Source: Syngnathus acus (lineage: Eukaryota; Chordata; Actinopteri; Syngnathiformes; Syngnathidae). From it: a stretch of DNA of 64,000 bases. The stretch is taken from positions 5,644,001 to 5,708,000 of the forward strand of contig NC_051100.1 in the NCBI RefSeq assembly GCF_901709675.1. The letters run 5' to 3'. A model generated the notes under the pieces. That model saw nothing but the letters and a program-made list of their open reading frames with translations. It had not been told where the DNA came from and ran no database searches. Both the position numbers and the translations under genes were made by a program. Shown here piece by piece: positions 10,010 through 21,920 of this stretch (its first letter is position 1; each line of letters begins with the position of its first letter).

Positions 10010-13000
10010 TATTGACTTGGACATTGTCGTGACTCGCTTTTCATTGACGCTACACTACATAATCTGTCGTATAAGTGTACATGTTTAACCACTTTTGGGG
10101 GGATGGATTCAAGTCTCTCTGCAAGTTGTTAAACATTGTTGTAAATGATGGGGTCTCCGGAACTTGATTCTAATGATTGTCCAAATGTGTCATGTGAGTG
10201 ACTGGCGAACAACTGCATGGTTTCTCTGTCTCGTGCCCACTGTCAGTCTCCAGCTCACAGGCCCTATAAACAAAAGGGATGAATGTATTTTCTCTCCTAA
10301 TCCATGAAGGTGTAGATCTAGACATGTTTGCATGTTTTATTTGTGCAGATGCCTGTGCTGCCCATGTTTGCAGCTGCAATGGTATAAAATCTCAGATTAC
10401 ATTACAATGTACTGTTTTCAAAACATCCTTTACTATAGCCAGGCACAAAGCCTCAAAGTAAGCAAGGTAGCGCTGCTGTGATGCCTCAATAAGCCACCAA
10501 TTATGTAGAAATACTGTTAACTAGTATTGACAGACCATTTAGACATATTAAACATACACTGGAGAAACAAAAAGTATATTTCAGGTAACCCGACTGACTG
10601 TTGTCTGTCAAATTCATTTTAATTTTTTTTTTTCTTGAAAGAAAGTGGGATCGGATTGGGCGTAAATTCTAAACACCCTTTTTATACCCATTTTGGAGAC
10701 ACAGTATGGAATACTTATAATACAATTTTGAATTTATTATTGATAGCTTCACTGCCAACTGCCATTTGGTAAAAGTGGCAGCTTTGCCACCCAGTAAAAC
10801 TGCCTATGGTGTCAAGTTTAGAAAACATTCCTATTATTATGCCCTTAATTTACTCACATAAATACAGCTACAGTGCAAAAATTAAGTAAGATTACATGAA
10901 CTTTATAATTAAAATCATGATGATCTGCATTAAATGTAATTATGCAATCAGGTTGACAAACACTGACAGGATATTCTTCAACGCCCACATTAAATTCAAC
11001 ATACTTAATATGTATCAAATTGCCCCTTCAACTGTCGAACTATAGCAACTACTTTTTTTTTTCCCGTCAACCACACCTCCAGTTCGCTTTTAGCTCACAT
11101 TACACCCTGAATTTGTAAGCAGAGATTTGGAATGTGTCAATGTGCTGTACAGAGCCAGTGAGAGACATGCTTCAATGCATGCTTGCCACACACAATGTGC
11201 CCAGAGAGATTGATGTTTTTGTCATCCACCTGCTTCCAAGCTGCAACAAACAGCCAGCTGATGCAAACAGAGGAACCTAGCTATTCAGCTCACAAACAAA
11301 AGAGAGAGAACCTCACAGCCCCTTTTTGCACATCTGTTCTGGAGGAATACATCAGCTTTCTGACTGTGGCGCACACTGGGCTCGAATGATCCTGAATGCG
11401 GTGTCTGGGATTGGGTAAGTTGCAATGTTTTGGTTCTCTTAGGGAAATTAGAACAATCAAAGGATTTATTTCACAGGACGCATTGAAATGTAGCCATAGG
11501 GAGAGCTGCGATATTTTCCCTCCCTCTTCTTTCTCAGCCTTTCTCTGTGACTCACTCTTTGGAAAGAAAATCTACAAGCATGCAGCATGACTGGCTTTCA
11601 TGGCATTCCGGTTGTGAAAAACTGCAAGAAAATCTTAGCAAGAGAGGATAGAAGAAAAGAAGCAAATGCATATAAGCAGTGGGTGAGCTCTCTGTTGTCG
11701 TCTGCTTCTGGTTCTCTGACCGCTCGCACGTCCTCTGTCTTCACTGCTGGGCTCCTTCTGCGTGAGAGGGAATGATCTATGGTGCTTTGTTTATCACTGG
11801 CCATGGTCACTTCTCTGGAATGCAATTGGCTGGAACTACACCGTGTGGGTCCTTCTCTCTCTCTCTCGCTCTCTCGCCTCTCTCTCTCTTTCTCTCTCCC
11901 CTCCGGTTCCTTGCTGTCTTTTGAGGCAAGAAAAGAACGGGAGTGTCCTAGAAGCATTTATCACTTGCAGTCCTTTTTTTTTTTTTTTGTCATGGTGTTT
12001 GGGCATATGCATCTGAATGATAATGGCACATGTTGTTCCTGGGAATTGATTGATTGAATGGTTTAATAGATTTAGTAATTTGTGCATACACAATGATATA
12101 TTACCTTCCTTCTGCAGCATTTTGAGTTTGTTCAGTATTTTAGTATTTATACAACCAAAAACATACTGAAAGTCTCTCAAGGTAAGATGGTTGCTATTAA
12201 ATATTGCCTGGCAAACCCATTTTCACTTTACTGCGTTCCATGCTTTTTTTTTTTAATTCTATATGTTTGATTTATAAAATTTGAGTGAAGCAGCCATCAT
12301 GTGTTTCCAGGAATATTTAGTGGTGTCGTGCGTGCACATGTGTGCCTGTGTGTTTCCAGATAAGAGGGAGGACAGTGCGTGAGCCATGAGGTTTTAGCCA
12401 TGGATTACGGGTCTCGTAGAAAGGTTTCTATCCAGACTACTGACTGACAAGAGTTGATGGGATTACAAGGCAGCGTCTGTCTGGCCTGGCCCCTCACACC
12501 TCAACCAGTAGCTGACCCGAGATGGAAAGTTACCTTTGGTGTGTGTGATGGTGTGTATTGAGTTTACACCACAAGCAAAACTTCGAAAGGTGCTACGATC
12601 ATTTCGACTCAGTGTCTGTTCTCCAAGGTACAATTTACATTCATTTTCCCCATTGGTATAATTAATAGACTCAAAGGTATATTTGAGCATGAAAGGAAGC
12701 TGGTGCAATCCCAGATTGTACAACTGTCATTTAATTTACTGTGGTGGAGTATAATGGATGTGTTCCGTCAGAAAACTAAATTGCAGCAACTACTTTATTC
12801 ATTTTCCTAATCTGAAACATTGGGGATGTTGAGTGTTGATTGAGAAAAAAAATCATCTTAAAGTATAGGCTTCTATTAGAGGAAAATACATTAAAAAAAA
12901 TAAATAAATAGTAAAGTAAATTGTCACTTCCTCACTGACCTCTGATTAATTCCTTCCAGGTCAGAAAACTAATGAAAATGTGTTTGTGGTTATCCTTTCA

Positions 13001-13700
13001 GTTTAAAATGCATCAAATCTTTTTTTTTTTGACATTTTGGGGAAACCAAACATTGCACAGCTTACAAGGACACTACACAAGTCAACTTGAGTGTGTGAAG
13101 TGAGTTTGTTAGGTGCCCACGATTGACTGTATGCTTGTTATTGTTCCCTCCTGCTTTATTAGCCAACATTAGCGTCTTCTGTTTTGGACAATGGCAAAAT
13201 CACATCAGCCAGGAAAATCTATGAGGTGAATGGCGAGCACAATCTGTCTTTTGACAATCCTTCCACATCCCTTTAGCCTTGTGTGTCTATGCATGCTATT
13301 TGTTAACTTGCTTATCCTATTGGCTTTATTGTTGGACATGCTCCTGTGGAATCGCTGCAATTCCACAATGTAATTGCCCTCTGAATTTAACACTGCTTTG
13401 AAATAATATACAGGTTTTGGGGTAGGGGGTGAAATAGCCTGCTGTGATTCTCCATCTGTGCAGTATTGAAATGGACCATCCTCCTTTACCATGCTGGCCT
13501 AGAATAAGCTTCACTTTAAAGGATCAATTGTTTTATTATTGAAGTCAGTCTCAGCAGTGCAGGATAATACATTCTACATTGATCCTCTTCACAAAACAAA
13601 AAAAAAAACACTTTATTGCCATCCCTTCCAGCAAGGCTCACATTTAAAAATATATGTGGCACAGAATAAAGATTTTACAAAGTGACTGGAGGACAAATAA
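10010..13700. other. Intergenic DNA without recognised genes
   Basis: This is AT-rich sequence upstream of fancl. I see a (CT)n tract at 11851-11904, several T/A homopolymers (for example about 11976-11989 and 13020-13030) and no exon with convincing splice sites or protein similarity. Confidence 0.6.
11851..11904 (+). repeat. (CT)n pyrimidine tract
   Basis: This is an interrupted CTCTCT run of about 54 bp. Reading frames across it (SLSLSL, RERERE) are repeat artefacts. Confidence 0.9.
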
Positions 13701-13729
13701 GCCATATAAAAACGAGGTATTCATATTTT

Positions 13730-13985
13730 AGAGGGAAGGAAAGACGGCAGACAATAAGGATTCACATTTGCCAGCAGGCGTTTTGAATATCATTACCAGC
13801 TTTGGAGAGAGAAATTGAAATCCTAAGCATAAATAAAGTACCTGGTAATTAAAAAAACTGTGTCGCAGCACCAAAGCTGTGATTCTCGACTGCAGAAAGT
13901 CTCCGCGTGAATCTACCTCGATGCACATGCGCCATTGGTAGTGAACTTTGTCCTGTCTTGTGTTTATCACCCATTTGAAGTCATT
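13730..13985. promoter_or_regulatory. Candidate conserved non-coding element
   Basis: Non-repetitive sequence contains CATTACCAGC, CTGGTAATTAAAA and a GC-balanced core with TGCACATGCGCC. It differs in texture from the surrounding homopolymer-rich DNA. Regulatory function is inferred from appearance only. Confidence 0.25.
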
Positions 13986-14559
13986 TTGAAACGTACGAGT
14001 GTCACATTATTCCTCGACATGCGCTATTTGCCAACAATGTCTCTGTATTTCCATTTACTAGTCATTTAAGCATATTTAAGATGAGCTCGGATTGTGCTAT
14101 TTGTCTTTCCAATCACATATAGCTATCATGTTTCAGCAAAACGGGCTTTCAGAACACTCGAGCCCCTTTGCGGTCTGTGAAGCAGCCACAAACAGCTTGA
14201 CGCGGCTGTATCCCAATCAAACCCTGAAGCATGAGTTCCAGACTCTTATTGAACAAATTTGTGCCAGCAGTTGAGGACTTTAATGATCTGGACCCACTGG
14301 GGTCTAGTGCTTCACGCCTACAGGCTAGCTACTCGATGCCCAATCAATTGCTTTTTATTAAAATTGTTTGCAAGGCAACACAAATCCATAGTGTTTTGCC
14401 TCCGACTCGAGACGCCCGTGTGAAATATGTGGCTGGTATTTCTATATTTTTTTTCCAAATGAATGCAGAAAATGATTGTTGGATATGCATGAGAATCAAA
14501 TACAGGGGCAGTGCTTTGGCTTTATTGGAATATCCATTTCAATATTGATTTTCATAAGA

Positions 14560-14900
14560 GATGCATTTGTGATGATCTTGTTTTTGCTTCCCTCTACGGG
14601 GCTGAATTACATATCATCCCTGGTATTAAGGCCAAATTAATAACACAAGTAATTATAATACTTATGTCTAATGATATGCTGCGAGGGCCGTATTGATTCC
14701 GTCGAGATGCATCTTGTGGAAAAAGCTTGGAGCGTTGCCTGACGACAGGCGCTGCCAGCGAGCTCAGCCCGGGAGCGTCTGCATGTAAAATAAGATCAAG
14801 TGGCGAATACAAGCCTCAATCTCCATTTCATGTCACTTTATACTTTAAATCCAATTGTGGTCAATGATTAATCTCCATTTTCTCTTTGTACCTGTTTTCT
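14560..14900. promoter_or_regulatory. Candidate conserved non-coding element
   Basis: The block carries CCAAATTAATAACAC, AAGTAATTATAATAC, TGTCTAATGATATGC and TCAATGATTAATCTCC around a GC-rich middle (about 14690-14790). Dense TAAT cores without simple repeats suggest an enhancer. Conservation was not tested. Confidence 0.35.
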
Positions 14901-15699
14901 CATAAGGTGCCCAATATGGAACACTCTCATGATGTGCTTTGGCGCACGATATAATTTTGATGGGGGTTTTCTGATGAGGAATAAGAGATCATATAAAACG
15001 TGAAAAAATTCAGGGGTAAAATTGTCACGTAAACTACAACAAAATTAGACCTTCCAAATTTTTCTACATTTCATTTAGTCCCATCATGAGATATCCTTAC
15101 AAAAAATATTTAATATTAAAAGCACATTTATCCATTTGACTGCATTCCAGGTACTTTTGAAGTGGTTTGTGTGTACAAAATTTATATGGCTTGCACTACT
15201 TTTTCCTGAACCTCCTCACATCACGGAAATGAAACATGGTCATTTCTCATCTAATTTTCTTTGATTGTTTTTTGGTGTTGGCTGTGCGTATGAAATACAA
15301 CACTATATTTTTGCATTGAGTTGGATAGGCTTTTATATTTGAAATGGAAAAAAAAAAGCGTTTTACAAAAACAATGATTCCACCAGCTTTTTTTTTTCGT
15401 TTTTCCAAATTCATCTTCATTATCACTCCTTTTCATCATGTCTTCATGTCATCGCAGTTGAGAATGGATGAGCTGGCTCCTCGCTGGCTATTTTGGAGGT
15501 GAGGGGACAGCGAGATGCAGTTGCAAATACCTGCCAAAAGAGGGCAACATGATGTCAGTTTTGTCCCCCACCCCCCCCAAACCCTCAATAGTTCTTCCAC
15601 AAACCAGTTCCAAATGAGGAACCGGGTTAGGAGAGAAAGGATGGGGAGGGGGGGGGTTGTAGGTGCTGGGTTAAACGTGTAAGGAACAATAATTTACAT

Positions 15700-15858
15700 T
15701 TACGCCTGGAACGGCTTCCCCGCGCTGTCAGTCAGCAGTTCAAAGCTCTCCTTCATTCTCTTGGCAACAAAGCGGGTCGTCTTGTCACCGAGACACCGGG
15801 TAGCAAAGCAGAGGATGAAGTTCTTCACAGTCAAGGTTTCATTATAGAACACCTTGCC
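15700..15858 (-). pseudogene. Coding-like C-terminal fragment, protein not recognised
   Basis: The minus strand has 52 sense codons ending in TAA at 15700-15702. The codons mostly end in G or C, unlike the AT-rich surroundings. The peptide contains KVFYNETLTVKNFILCF, CLGDKTTRFVAKRMKESFEL and a C-terminus SAGKPFQA. An in-frame TGA lies immediately upstream (15859-15861). An AG just before GCAAGGTG could act as an acceptor, but its pyrimidine tract is poor. It could be a last exon, a retrocopy fragment or a decayed gene. I cannot name the family and saw no matching upstream exon. The pseudogene type is a placeholder for a broken or partial coding piece. Confidence 0.5.
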
Positions 15859-16679
15859 TCAGTGTGGTGACCCGCTTCAAAAATAAAAGTGTGATGGGAG
15901 AAATTAAACCTAATACGCTCGCCGTCTCTAAGTCTAAGCCCTTATCGTTGTGCAGAAGTGGCGCTACTACACACCAGAAAGTGACTTTGGGCCTCAGACA
16001 AGGTCGTTCACGTACAAAAAAGCTGGTGGCGCCTTTTTATATCTTTCGAGTTGTCAGATTTGCATCTGTGCTCCAAAAAACATTTCCCGTTGTAATATTT
16101 TCATGAGTTGACTTGGTGGTCAGAGCTTTGTGCTTTCTTGAAAAGAAGGCACAAAGCAGCGGTAATAGATCAGACGTAACGACACCTTTTGCCATCGCTT
16201 GTATTTTAAGCTGTAAAAATCTCACAGCCCATTTGTTCTATGATGTGACAGCATTGATGATATGATGACAGATGTCTTCCCAGCCCAGCCCTCGGTGCCA
16301 ACAACCACCACCCACCCAATATGCTCTCCCATCTTATTTCACACTCTCACACACATGCACCCAGAGGCGCACAATGAAGCGGAATGCCCGGGTTGGGCTT
16401 AGCACATCTGCATGACTCTACTCGGTGGACCCCCAAACCCCTCCTTTCCCCACCTCTTGGATGCCTTTCCCCTGTCCTCCCTAGAGGAGAGAGAGTGATA
16501 GTCCTCTTTGGCACGCCACTGCCTCTTTGTTCTCAGCCCGGACGGACGCAGGAAGTCACGGAGACGGGGTCAGCTGTATTTCACTCGCTGGCCAGCAGAG
16601 GACGGCGTGTCATGCATGGCAACACGAGGCCTTTGGGAAAGAAAGCCTGTCTGTGCTAACGTTTATTCTTCATATTGAC

Positions 16680-17060
16680 ACCAGCTGTGCAGAACTTACA
16701 TGAGTATTTGTTAGCTGTTATTAATAGAAACAAGGCCTAATTGCATGTATCCTAATTGCTTTCACATGCAGTACCACCGTAGCGGTACGGATGGCAATGC
16801 ATAATACCGTAGCGCTGCCGCTAATACCATTTAATTACACTGGACATGCACCTTAATAGGCCTTCAAAAAGAAATTACATGCATATTCCCGTATAGCCGC
16901 ATGTAGGATATTTAGAGCTGTAGCAGCTATTGAGATGATAAATTGCGTGATTGACACAAAATGAATCTGTGACCGTTTGGAAAAAATAACGTCACACTGA
17001 TTGATGAACATTTCATTTTAGGCATCAAATGTAACAGCGGACTATTTATTAATTCACATA
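16680..17060. promoter_or_regulatory. Candidate conserved non-coding element
   Basis: Dense homeodomain-type cores occur here: GTTATTAATAG, GCCTAATTGCATG, TCCTAATTGC, CATTTAATTACACTGG and CCTTAATAGGCC. A GTAGCG-rich centre carries small inverted repeats (ACCGTAGCGGT at about 16776-16786). There are no simple repeats. This is one of the better enhancer-like stretches in the gap, judged by texture only. Confidence 0.4.
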
Positions 17061-17565
17061 TCATTTTTCATTAACTGTCACTCTCGGCTTGTTTGAAATG
17101 GTGAGCTTACTCACTTGGTCTTGTCATTGATGCATTTATCTTTTGTCAATAATACAACATGATAATTAGTCACACCATTAGAGATAGTCGACATCTGGTT
17201 GGGTGTTTCCCTTCAATTTGTTTGGCAAAAGGAGCGCAACATTTTTTTTCCCCCAAAGTAAAACTGGCTTGATGTTAGCCTGCCTTTGACCTCTCCAACA
17301 AACAAGCACACACACCTAATCTTTCACTCCAACATTGCTCATCCCACGCATGCAGACAACAGCAGGTGCATTTCGATACACAGTATGTTAAACAAACTGT
17401 TATCATACAAACACTTGAAACAAAAAAAGTCTCTTTGCAGACGTACTTTGTGTTCTTTGTGATATTCCATCAAGGATAATGGTTATTCAGTGCTGACTTC
17501 TGCTGAATTTGTCATTTTGCTTGTTGTAAGACGGAAATGTGTGTGTGCATATTTATCATTGCTAA

Positions 17566-17592
17566 CCCCCCCCCCCCCCCCCCCCCCCCCCC
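17566..17592 (+). repeat. Poly-C tract, 27 bp
   Basis: An uninterrupted run of 27 C follows GCTAA. It can form an i-motif, or quadruplexes on the G strand. Confidence 0.97.
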
Positions 17593-17923
17593 GTGCCAGG
17601 TTTTTGTAGAACATTTAGCTAATTGATTATCACATGCCTCGGCCTTATCAGCAAACCGTTATTTTGTAAATGAATATTCAAGAGAGATTTTTCCTCTCAT
17701 TGCCTTTGTACTCCATTATTTGTGGACAAAATATGCAAACAGTGAGAAAGGCAGCTTGCGTTTCTGCCTCACTGCCTAATTACATTTTGTGCTTGCACCT
17801 ATACACGGACGCGACGTGTATTTATAGCGGAGGAGAATGAATTCACACACTCCCCCGACTGCAATCGTATGCCAGGCATCTGCTTATGAAGTGTCGCTTT
17901 CTTCCAGGATGGTTCTGCAACTA

Positions 17924-17954
<31 letters not shown>

Positions 17955-17957
17955 ACA
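17924..17957 (+). repeat. Poly-C (17) followed by (AC)n
   Basis: C17 at 17924-17940 runs directly into an AC dinucleotide repeat of about 17 bp. Confidence 0.97.
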
Positions 17958-18029
17958 ACAGAAAAAGAAAGCTCAAGCTTGAAAAAAAAGAAGCGAGAAA
18001 GAAGCTTAATCGTTCCTGTCTGTTTCAGA

Positions 18030-18290
18030 CACCCCCCCCCTCCTCCTCCTCTCCACCTCCTTCACTTCTCTCCAAAATCCACCGTCTGGCTCATTGTGTG
18101 ATCAATTTGACTTGTTTATGTTTATGCTGTCGCCATATTTGTGAGGAGCCTTGTCACGAGAGAGGAAATATACAGCGGCCCGGAAGGAGGAAGAGAAGTG
18201 AGTGAGGGTGGGAGGAGAAAGGAGGGAGAAGAAGAGGGGTGGTGTCTGACAGGTGGAGTAGGTGGGGCGGTGGGATCATAGAAGAAGGGA
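18030..18290. repeat. Pyrimidine-rich then purine-rich asymmetric zone
   Basis: The plus strand is almost pure pyrimidine at about 18030-18075 (C8, then CCTCCTCCTCCTCTCC). After about 100 ordinary bases it becomes almost pure purine at about 18177-18240 (GGAAGGAGGAAGAGAAG and on). The two halves are loosely complementary. A second purine-rich run lies at about 18610-18720. No gene was recognised. Confidence 0.8.
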
Positions 18291-18909
18291 TACAGAATGA
18301 CACTGACATACACAAAAAAGAGAGGAGGCTCTGATGTGGTTTTTGTATATTTTTAGTTTTATTTTCATTTTTTTTATCTCTATAATAATATTAATATAAT
18401 ATTTAATATTTTTTCTTATGTTTTTTTAATGTTTTTTTTTTAAATCAGTTTCATCACCTATGATACCATTTGAAGTGTGTACATTGACAAGACGAACAAA
18501 TACTTCTGCCCCAACCTCTGCCTATAGTTAGGCGTTCACGGCTAATCACGCCTGGCAGAACATTCTGCTTTAATTTTGGGCGTAATGGCGACGAGAGGGA
18601 CAAAAATGATCCTAAAGGGTGACGAAGAGCGGAAGCAAAAGAAGAAGGAAATGAAAAGTGTGAAAAAAGAGAACGTGAAAGAAGAAGGGGAGTGAGAGAG
18701 AGAAGCTGGGAAGGTGATTAGTTGTACTGGCGGATCTTGGCGGTGGAGGAGGTTGGAACACTAATCCTTGCTTTGGTTGGAGACATTTTCACGCAGTAGG
18801 TCCCTTCTTTCCGCCCCCTCTCAATTTTAAGCCCCGTGTCAAGCTCAAGCCCTTCTTTTCCAGCGCTCACTTGCTCTCATTTCCTTTGCCTTCTGGCAAG
18901 CCCTGCTAT

Positions 18910-18932
18910 TTATATATATATATATATATATA
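18910..18932. repeat. (TA)n microsatellite
   Basis: Eleven TA dinucleotides lie in a pyrimidine-rich stretch. Confidence 0.95.
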
Positions 18933-20485
18933 AAATCATTTTTCTTTTTCTCTCCCTCTCTTTTCTCCTTTAATTCTTTCCTGGTGTGTCTGATTTTCTG
19001 CCCTGCTTATAGACAAGGTGCCCAGATGAGTGGCAATGAGCCAGCCAGGGATCGGCGTCCTCCTTCTCCTCCTCACATGTGGCCACATGCTGCAGGCACC
19101 CCGAACGCTTTACGTATCAGATTTACATTGTCAAACAGTAGCGGCTGTCGTATATTGATGACGAGCTCCCGTTCGAAGCATTCCTGCTGTTTTCCATAAC
19201 GGGTGTAGTGATGTGAATTGGCCCTGTGCCCAGACAATAAGCCGTAGATTTGAGAGTGTGACATCATTTATCCACTGCATTATTTGATTGTTTTGGCTGC
19301 TTTTGAATTTGATGGATCTCTCTGTTTTCTCTGAAAATGACTAACATCAACTCTTCAGCTTAATCCTTTCAGCTCAGAAGGGAAAATATATGTATTTAGC
19401 ACACTGGTTCCTTTGCTGCTTGTGAGAGCACCTCGACTAATGTTTTACAGGTATATATTGTGAAATGTTAATGACGCCAAAGAAACACATGCTGCCGATA
19501 AAGAAAGTGCACTTTTTGCATTTCCATTCATGCCAACTACTCCAGGGCCTGTCAATGCTTAAGGCCAGATATCATCCAAACTGCCATTGATTTGCTTGTC
19601 CTTTGGCTTTTCCCTGGTTTGGGAAATGAATCACGTCTTTCTTTTTTTTGGTTGCTCTTCACACTCTTGGCATCATCTCTTTAATCCATACACTCCTCGT
19701 TTTCCATAAATAACAGGGCACAACCCAACTTGGACTGGTGTGTAGTGCGGGATGCTTTTGTTCTTATGACAGCAAGGATTGGAGGTGCTTCACCCAAACA
19801 CACACAACAAATAAATCACTATACTCCGTTTGAAACTAAGGTTTAAGATACCCGTGATGTCTCATTCCGCACATAACCTTTACTCTCTTCTTCATTTTCT
19901 TTCTTCATTTCTCCATTCCTCCACAGCAACAGAAGGCACAATTAATTTTTCTGACCTTTTGCATGGCCCAAACACTACAGGGTCAAATTCCAATGTTCAT
20001 TACACTCCCGTTTTATTTCACTATTGTATATGTAAAACTGGATAATGAGCACCCAGGGAGTGCAAGTATAGATTTTTATTTTATGATCCTAGGGAGAGAA
20101 AAAAAAGTTGTAATTAAAGGAGGATAAACAGCCACCTGGATAGATTGTGGTTTAAGTAGGAAATTACACAGAGAAAAAAAAAGACAGAAGATGTGTTTTC
20201 TAATGGCTGTGTGCGTGGATTGGGGATGGGCTAGCATATGAAACATATGGTGCTCATATGATGGAGTAGCTTGTCTTTTAATGTTCTGTACGTCTGCTGA
20301 CACATGCATAGTATGACGACCGTATAGTACACAAAGTTACGATTAAAGCAAAACAAAAAAAATCTCATTACCTGCAGGGCTTTGAGGCGGGTCTGGCAGC
20401 CGGATTTTACGGTTTCACTTTGTAATCTCTTTAAAATGGAATTTGCTGCTATATATAAAAACCTCAAATTTAAATTATAACGCCC

Positions 20486-20507
20486 TTTTTTTTTTTTTTT
20501 TTTTTTT
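20486..20507 (+). repeat. Poly-T tract, 22 bp
   Basis: A run of 22 T follows CGCCC. It may be the tail of a minus-strand retroposed element, but nothing recognisable adjoins it. Confidence 0.95.
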
Positions 20508-21653
20508 CAAGCAGGGCAGGAGCCCCGCCTGCGTAATCTGGAGGATTGGTTCATCACGGCGATGCATTTAAGGACAATTTTGCCAGGTGTGGCTCATGGA
20601 CATAAACTGTATAAGCGTTACAAGTGTGCCACTTAGTCAATTCAAGCTGTATGTTTACCTCGGAATAACATTCCACAACCATAAAACCTGCAACAGAGCA
20701 GTGTCAGGACTCCGATTTTCATCTCGTTCTCTCCATGTTTCATTGTACAGTTGAGAGAAAGCAGATTGGGCCTTCCATCCACATACGGTCAGACCTGACT
20801 AGTCATGACTAAGATTTACTCATATTCTCATTAGTCAAAATTCCTGTTTAAAAAAATAAAATAAAAAATTGCCGTCCTCTTTTAAGCGGCTTGATGAAAT
20901 CAAACAGTTCTGGAGGTGCGGGGCGGCATTCTGTCTCATGCAAAGCCCGCACGTGAACAACAATGCATTACCATCACAAATAGGGGCAGAGCTGTAGAAT
21001 CTCAACTCTGAATTTTCCTTTTGTAAGAAGAAAAGGAAAGAAAAAAAGTGTGAAGCGCATAAGAGCTCACACAAGCACAATAAAGGCATAATACATTATT
21101 TTCACTTCATACCCAAAGCCTAAAAATTCCATAAATCACTTTGTGGAGCTCAATCACATTTCTTGATTGAGTTCAGTTTTCAGTTTGGCTTAAGCGTTGC
21201 TATTTTTTTCCTTTTCTTTCTCACTTGTGTGACCAGGGTCCTTGTACAGCCACGAGCTTGTTCCTGACAAACTTCCTCACTTCAAGTCAGGGTGACAGCC
21301 AACAAGAGGAGAAAAAAACTTTGAGAAATGTCTCAGAGGAATGAGAGAGCAAGGCACGAGGAAGAGACGCTGATATGAGGTCTTACAATGCCAGAGAGTG
21401 CATGAAGAAGATACTGAGTGAAGGGGTAAAAGGAGGGAGCGTACACTTCTGATAGATATTGATAGAGATTGTAATGAATATGGTGAGGGCATGGCACCTT
21501 AAAACTCTGCAGTGGTAATGCAGGATGACAGTGTATTTGTACTAATAACCCTTAAAAGTGGTGATAAAATACTCCACTCTCCTACTGGAGCCCCTGATGG
21601 ATGCGCTGGGAGTAATTAAACTCCATTAGGCTGTGGGACCACTTACCATACAT

Positions 21654-21701
21654 CTGTGTGTGTGTGTGTGCGGCCACGTGTGTGCGTGTGCCCGCGTGTG
21701 C
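21654..21701 (+). repeat. Imperfect (TG)n tract
   Basis: A TG dinucleotide run is followed by CG-interrupted GTGTG copies. Confidence 0.9.
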
Positions 21702-21892
21702 GCAAATGTCGGTGTGACCATCTTAAAACCCTACTCCCCTCAGGGATTAGGTTATTCCAGGTAGGAGGGCAAGTGTGGAGCCATTGTTGGCAAATTGGAG
21801 CTACATTTAGTGCAGTATCAAATATTATTCCCAAAGGTGAGTGGGCAGGATCACATATGCACCACGCAGTCATGTCCATAGATGCTTGCTAC

Positions 21893-21920
21893 GATGGATG
21901 GATGGATGGATGGATGGATA
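21893..21920 (+). repeat. (GATG)n tetranucleotide microsatellite
   Basis: Seven tandem GATG-type units are present. Confidence 0.95.

Noticed and set aside
9420-10500. Divergent gene on the plus strand sharing the fancl promoter, such as vrk2
   Set aside because: No kinase-like exon is visible to the right of fancl. In mammals VRK2 lies on the 3' side of FANCL, which here is outside the window.
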